From assembly GCF_001695835.1 (NCBI RefSeq), contig NZ_MBSO01000056.1:62001-126000 (forward strand): a stretch of DNA of 64,000 nt, given 5' to 3'. A program made the translations under genes and the position numbers. This DNA comes from Ensifer sp. LC11 (lineage in GTDB: Bacteria; Pseudomonadota; Alphaproteobacteria; Rhizobiales; Rhizobiaceae). The notes below the pieces were generated by a model, which did not search any database, was not told the DNA's origin, and worked only from the letters and a program-made list of their open reading frames with translations. Below, in pieces: positions 61,674 through 64,000 of the stretch. Each line of letters begins with the position of its first letter. The stretch's first letter is position 1.

Positions 61674-61840
61674 CAGACATCGCTGCCGCAATCGCCGCAT
61701 TTCGTGCGCGCATCGATCGGCAAGGCGTTCTTCCCTCCCTTCCGGTCCGTACTGGGTCTCCAACACTGGAGCCTCGGCATGCCTATCGCGACCCCGCCAC
61801 CCTCACGCCGACGTCCCGCACGCCGCATGTGGATGCATCG

Positions 61841-62815
61841 ATGAAGCGTATCCTCATCAAAGGCGCCGGCGTCGCCGGGCTGACATTGGCGCATGAATTG
61901 AGCGCCCGCGGCATCCAGGTGACAGTTACCGAGCGGCAGCCGGGGTTCGCAGGGGCGGCATCCTGGTTTGCCGGCGGCATGCTTGCGCCCTGGTGCGAAC
62001 GCGAGAGCGCGGAGGAAGCCGTGCTGACGCGCGGCATCGGCGCGATAGACTGGTGGGACCGTACACTTCCGGGCGCAGTCTCCCGCAGCGGCACGCTCGT
62101 CATCGCTCCGCCGCGAGACGCGGCCGAACTCAAGCGCTTTGCCGCACGCACCTGCGGCTTCGAATGGCTTGACGCCGAGGCGATTGCGAAACTGGAGCCG
62201 GCGCTCGCCGGACGCTTCCAGCAGGCGCTGTTCTTTCCGGGAGAGGCGCATCTCGACCCGCGTCGGGCGCTTGTCCTGCTGCGGCAAAAACTGGCCGAGC
62301 GCGGCGTCAACTTCATTGGCGTGTCTGAGGACGACGGCGCACACGATCTGATCGCCGACTGCACCGGCGCGTCAAGCATCGACAGCATCAGCGGCCTGCG
62401 CGGAGTGCGGGGCGAAATGCTCTATCTTCAGACCGGCGAGGTGGCGCTGTCGCGACCGGTCCGGTTCATCCATCCGCGCATCCCGCTCTACATAGTGCCG
62501 CGCGGCAACGGTCTTTTCATGTGCGGCGCGACCATGATCGAAACGGCCGACGACGGACCGATTGCCGCCCGCTCGCTGATGGAGCTCTTGAACGCCGCCT
62601 ATGCGCTGCATCCAGCCTTCGGCGAGGCGCGCCTCGTCGAAGCCGGAACCGGCGTCCGGCCCGCCTTTGCCGACAACCTGCCGCGCGTCACGCGCACCGG
62701 AAACACGATCACGATCAACGGGCTCTACCGTCACGGCTTTCTGCTTTCGCCTGCCATGGCTGCGGAAGCGGCCGACCTTGCCCTCGCCAGCGACCTGAAG
62801 GGAGATGCTGCATGA
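61841..62815 (+). CDS. thiO: Glycine oxidase ThiO
   Basis: 324 aa FAD enzyme. The dinucleotide site is ILIKGAGVAGLTLAHELS, then ASWFAGGMLAPWCERESAEE. The C-terminal part reads GLFMCGATMIE and NGLYRHGFLLSPAMAAEAAD. It supplies iminoglycine for the thiazole ring. ATG at 61841 is favoured by alignment with other ThiO starts; no strong ribosome site is seen, and an ATG 12 bases upstream is possible. Confidence 0.9.
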   Translation: MKRILIKGAGVAGLTLAHELSARGIQVTVTERQPGFAGAASWFAGGMLAPWCERESAEEAVLTRGIGAIDWWDRTLPGAVSRSGTLVIAPPRDAAELKRFAARTCGFEWLDAEAIAKLEPALAGRFQQALFFPGEAHLDPRRALVLLRQKLAERGVNFIGVSEDDGAHDLIADCTGASSIDSISGLRGVRGEMLYLQTGEVALSRPVRFIHPRIPLYIVPRGNGLFMCGATMIETADDGPIAARSLMELLNAAYALHPAFGEARLVEAGTGVRPAFADNLPRVTRTGNTITINGLYRHGFLLSPAMAAEAADLALASDLKGDAA

Positions 62816-63009
62816 AACTGACCGTCAACGGCGAGGACCATGATCTCGCTGTCACCACGCTTGCCGAGCTCTTGGCCGCGCTCGACTTTGAAGGGGATTG
62901 GCTTGCCACCGCCATCAACGGCGAGCTGGTGCACCGAGCAGACCGGTCGGCACACCCGCTCAACGATCGCGATCGGATCGAGATCCTCTCGCCGATGAAG
63001 GGGGGTTGA
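62812..63009 (+). CDS. thiS: Thiamine sulfur-carrier protein ThiS
   Basis: 65 aa, ubiquitin-like, ending in the Gly-Gly needed for thiocarboxylate formation (IEILSPMKGG). Overlaps thiO by 4 bp. Precedes thiG by 3 bp. Confidence 0.93.
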   Translation: MKLTVNGEDHDLAVTTLAELLAALDFEGDWLATAINGELVHRADRSAHPLNDRDRIEILSPMKGG

Positions 63010-63012
63010 GAC

Positions 63013-63786
63013 ATGCTGACGCTTTATGGCCAGGAACTGCGCTCGCGCCTGCTTCTGGGGACCGCGCGCTACCCCTCCCCCGCCGTGCTCGAAGACGCCG
63101 TTCGATCCTCCGGCACCGAGATCGTCACGGTATCGCTTCGCCGCGAAACCGCCGGCGGCCGCCAGGGCGGCGCCTTTTTCGAACTGATCCGTGCGCTTGG
63201 CGTCAACGTGTTGCCGAACACTGCCGGCTGTCATTCGGCGTCGGAGGCGGTGCTGACGGCCAAAATGGCGCGCGAGGTTTTCGCCACCAACTGGATCAAG
63301 CTCGAAGTCATCGGCCACCACGACACATTGCAGCCCGACGTCTTCGCGCTGGTCGAGGCGGCGCGCATCCTCAGCGCGGAAGGTTTTGAGGTCTTTCCCT
63401 ATACGACCGACGATCTGGTCGTGGCCGAGCGCCTGGTCGAGGCGGGATGCAAGGTGTTGATGCCCTGGTGCGCGCCGATCGGCAGCGCCATGGGCCCGCA
63501 GAACGTCCCAGGCCTCAGAGCGATACGGGCGCAGTTCCCCGATATCCCACTGATCGTCGATGCCGGCATCGGTCGTCCTTCACATGCAACGACGGTGATG
63601 GAACTCGGTTTCGATGCGGTTCTGCTCAACACCGCCGTCGCCGGGGCGGTCAAGCCTGCCCTGATGGCCTCGGCCTTCGCACGCGCGGTCGAGGCCGGCC
63701 GCGAAGCATTCGAAGCCGGCATGCTCGAACCGCGCGATTTCGCCGTTCCCTCCACACCCGTCATCGGAAAGGCGGTATTTGCGTGA
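63013..63786 (+). CDS. thiG: Thiazole synthase ThiG
   Basis: 257 aa. The Schiff-base lysine sits in [18 protein letters not shown] is replaced by [20 protein letters not shown] as usual, with [15 protein letters not shown] and [20 protein letters not shown]. Joins DXP, ThiS thiocarboxylate and iminoglycine. Overlaps thiE by 4 bp. Confidence 0.96.
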   Translation: MLTLYGQELRSRLLLGTARYPSPAVLEDAVRSSGTEIVTVSLRRETAGGRQGGAFFELIRALGVNVLPNTAGCHSASEAVLTAKMAREVFATNWIKLEVIGHHDTLQPDVFALVEAARILSAEGFEVFPYTTDDLVVAERLVEAGCKVLMPWCAPIGSAMGPQNVPGLRAIRAQFPDIPLIVDAGIGRPSHATTVMELGFDAVLLNTAVAGAVKPALMASAFARAVEAGREAFEAGMLEPRDFAVPSTPVIGKAVFA

Positions 63787-64000
63787 AACTCGATCCCTTC
63801 TACCTCATCGTCGACAGCGCGGACTGGATCGAGCGGCTGGTGCCGCTCGGCGTCAAGCTGGTGCAACTTCGTATCAAGGACCGCCCGGAAGCGGAACTGC
63901 GCCGCGAGATCGGCGCGGCCAAGGCAGTTTGCGACCTGCATGGCTGCCAGCTCATCGTCAACGACTACTGGCGCCTTGCGATCGAGGAAGGCTGCGACTT
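63783..64000 (+). CDS. thiE: Thiamine-phosphate synthase ThiE (partial)
   Basis: First 72 codons of a TIM-barrel protein ([20 protein letters not shown], then [19 protein letters not shown] and [16 protein letters not shown]). GTG start overlaps the thiG stop. It runs off the right edge. Couples the pyrimidine and thiazole moieties. Confidence 0.88.
   Translation, partial: MKLDPFYLIVDSADWIERLVPLGVKLVQLRIKDRPEAELRREIGAAKAVCDLHGCQLIVNDYWRLAIEEGCD

Larger units (their letters stand above)
61134..61840. promoter_or_regulatory. Divergent control region of biotin and thiazole operons
   Basis: Contains two BioR-type boxes, an AT-rich 300 bp middle part without a supported gene, the TPP riboswitch and a 170 bp leader before thiO. 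The middle part has reading frames of 70 codons, none with a family pattern. Confidence 0.6.

Noticed and set aside
61673-61840. Possible thiC remnant in the riboswitch leader
   Set aside because: No frame shows the ThiC start or the iron-sulfur motif.

Overview
The window looks like an accessory or mid-replicon segment from a high-GC alphaproteobacterium of the Rhizobiaceae, most likely Ensifer/Sinorhizobium or a close relative. The signs are a bioBFDAZ operon with BioR-type operators, thi genes behind a TPP riboswitch, TGA-N9-TCA iron-responsive operators of the RirA type, DUF1127 small proteins, mosaic palindromic intergenic repeats and almost continuous coding in short operons. This assignment is an inference from gene content; no rRNA, tRNA or CRISPR array was seen.

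Layout, left to right. 0.1-1.8 kb: a FecI/FecR surface-signalling pair behind an iron operator, whose receptor must lie off the left edge. 1.9-6.6 kb: a LysR regulator divergent from a VOC-SDR-old yellow enzyme-cupin-quinone reductase operon, probably for reactive electrophiles, then a free-methionine sulfoxide reductase. 7.2-10.7 kb: an IS1595-family transposase inside a 3.5 kb segment bounded by 23 bp inverted repeats, also holding a small coiled-coil/winged-helix protein, a DUF1127 protein, a LysR gene and a truncated old yellow enzyme. 10.8-14 kb: a secreted serine hydrolase, a TetR/SDR pair and a small zinc-ribbon protein. 14.2-20 kb: four L,D-transpeptidase genes next to a two-component system with a PmrA-type box in the shared promoter. 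20.1-28.1 kb: an operon read leftward with AmiC-like sensor, AmiR-like ANTAR antiterminator, peptide/amide ABC transporter and formamidase/acetamidase, preceded by a terminator hairpin in the leader.

28.2-32.5 kb: a second iron-signalling set (TonB receptor with STN domain, FecR, ECF sigma factor) with its own iron operator. 32.7-38 kb: GFA protein, SulP transporter, small K+ channel, nitroreductase, two small proteins, a (GA)n microsatellite and a LysR gene. 38.1-42.1 kb: an uncommon three-gene cluster of N-formylglutamate amidohydrolase-like protein, QEGLA/HExxH metallopeptidase-like protein and GshB-like ATP-grasp ligase, the best candidate here for an undescribed pathway. 42.2-47.3 kb: an iron-siderophore ABC operon with two paralogous binding proteins, divergent from a methyltransferase across an iron operator. 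47.4-50.4 kb: LysR divergent from NTF2-quinone reductase-NTF2. 50.5-56 kb: a ribose-type sugar ABC operon with RbsD/FucU mutarotase and LacI repressor, with two identical palindromic operators. 56.1-61.1 kb: biotin operon bioBFDAZ. 61.5-64 kb: TPP riboswitch and thiO-thiS-thiG-thiE, the last cut by the window edge.

Together the segment is rich in iron acquisition (three operators of the same class), cofactor synthesis (biotin, thiazole), solute uptake and cell-wall cross-linking. Function calls rest on reading motifs in the translated sequence and on family knowledge; no database search was possible.
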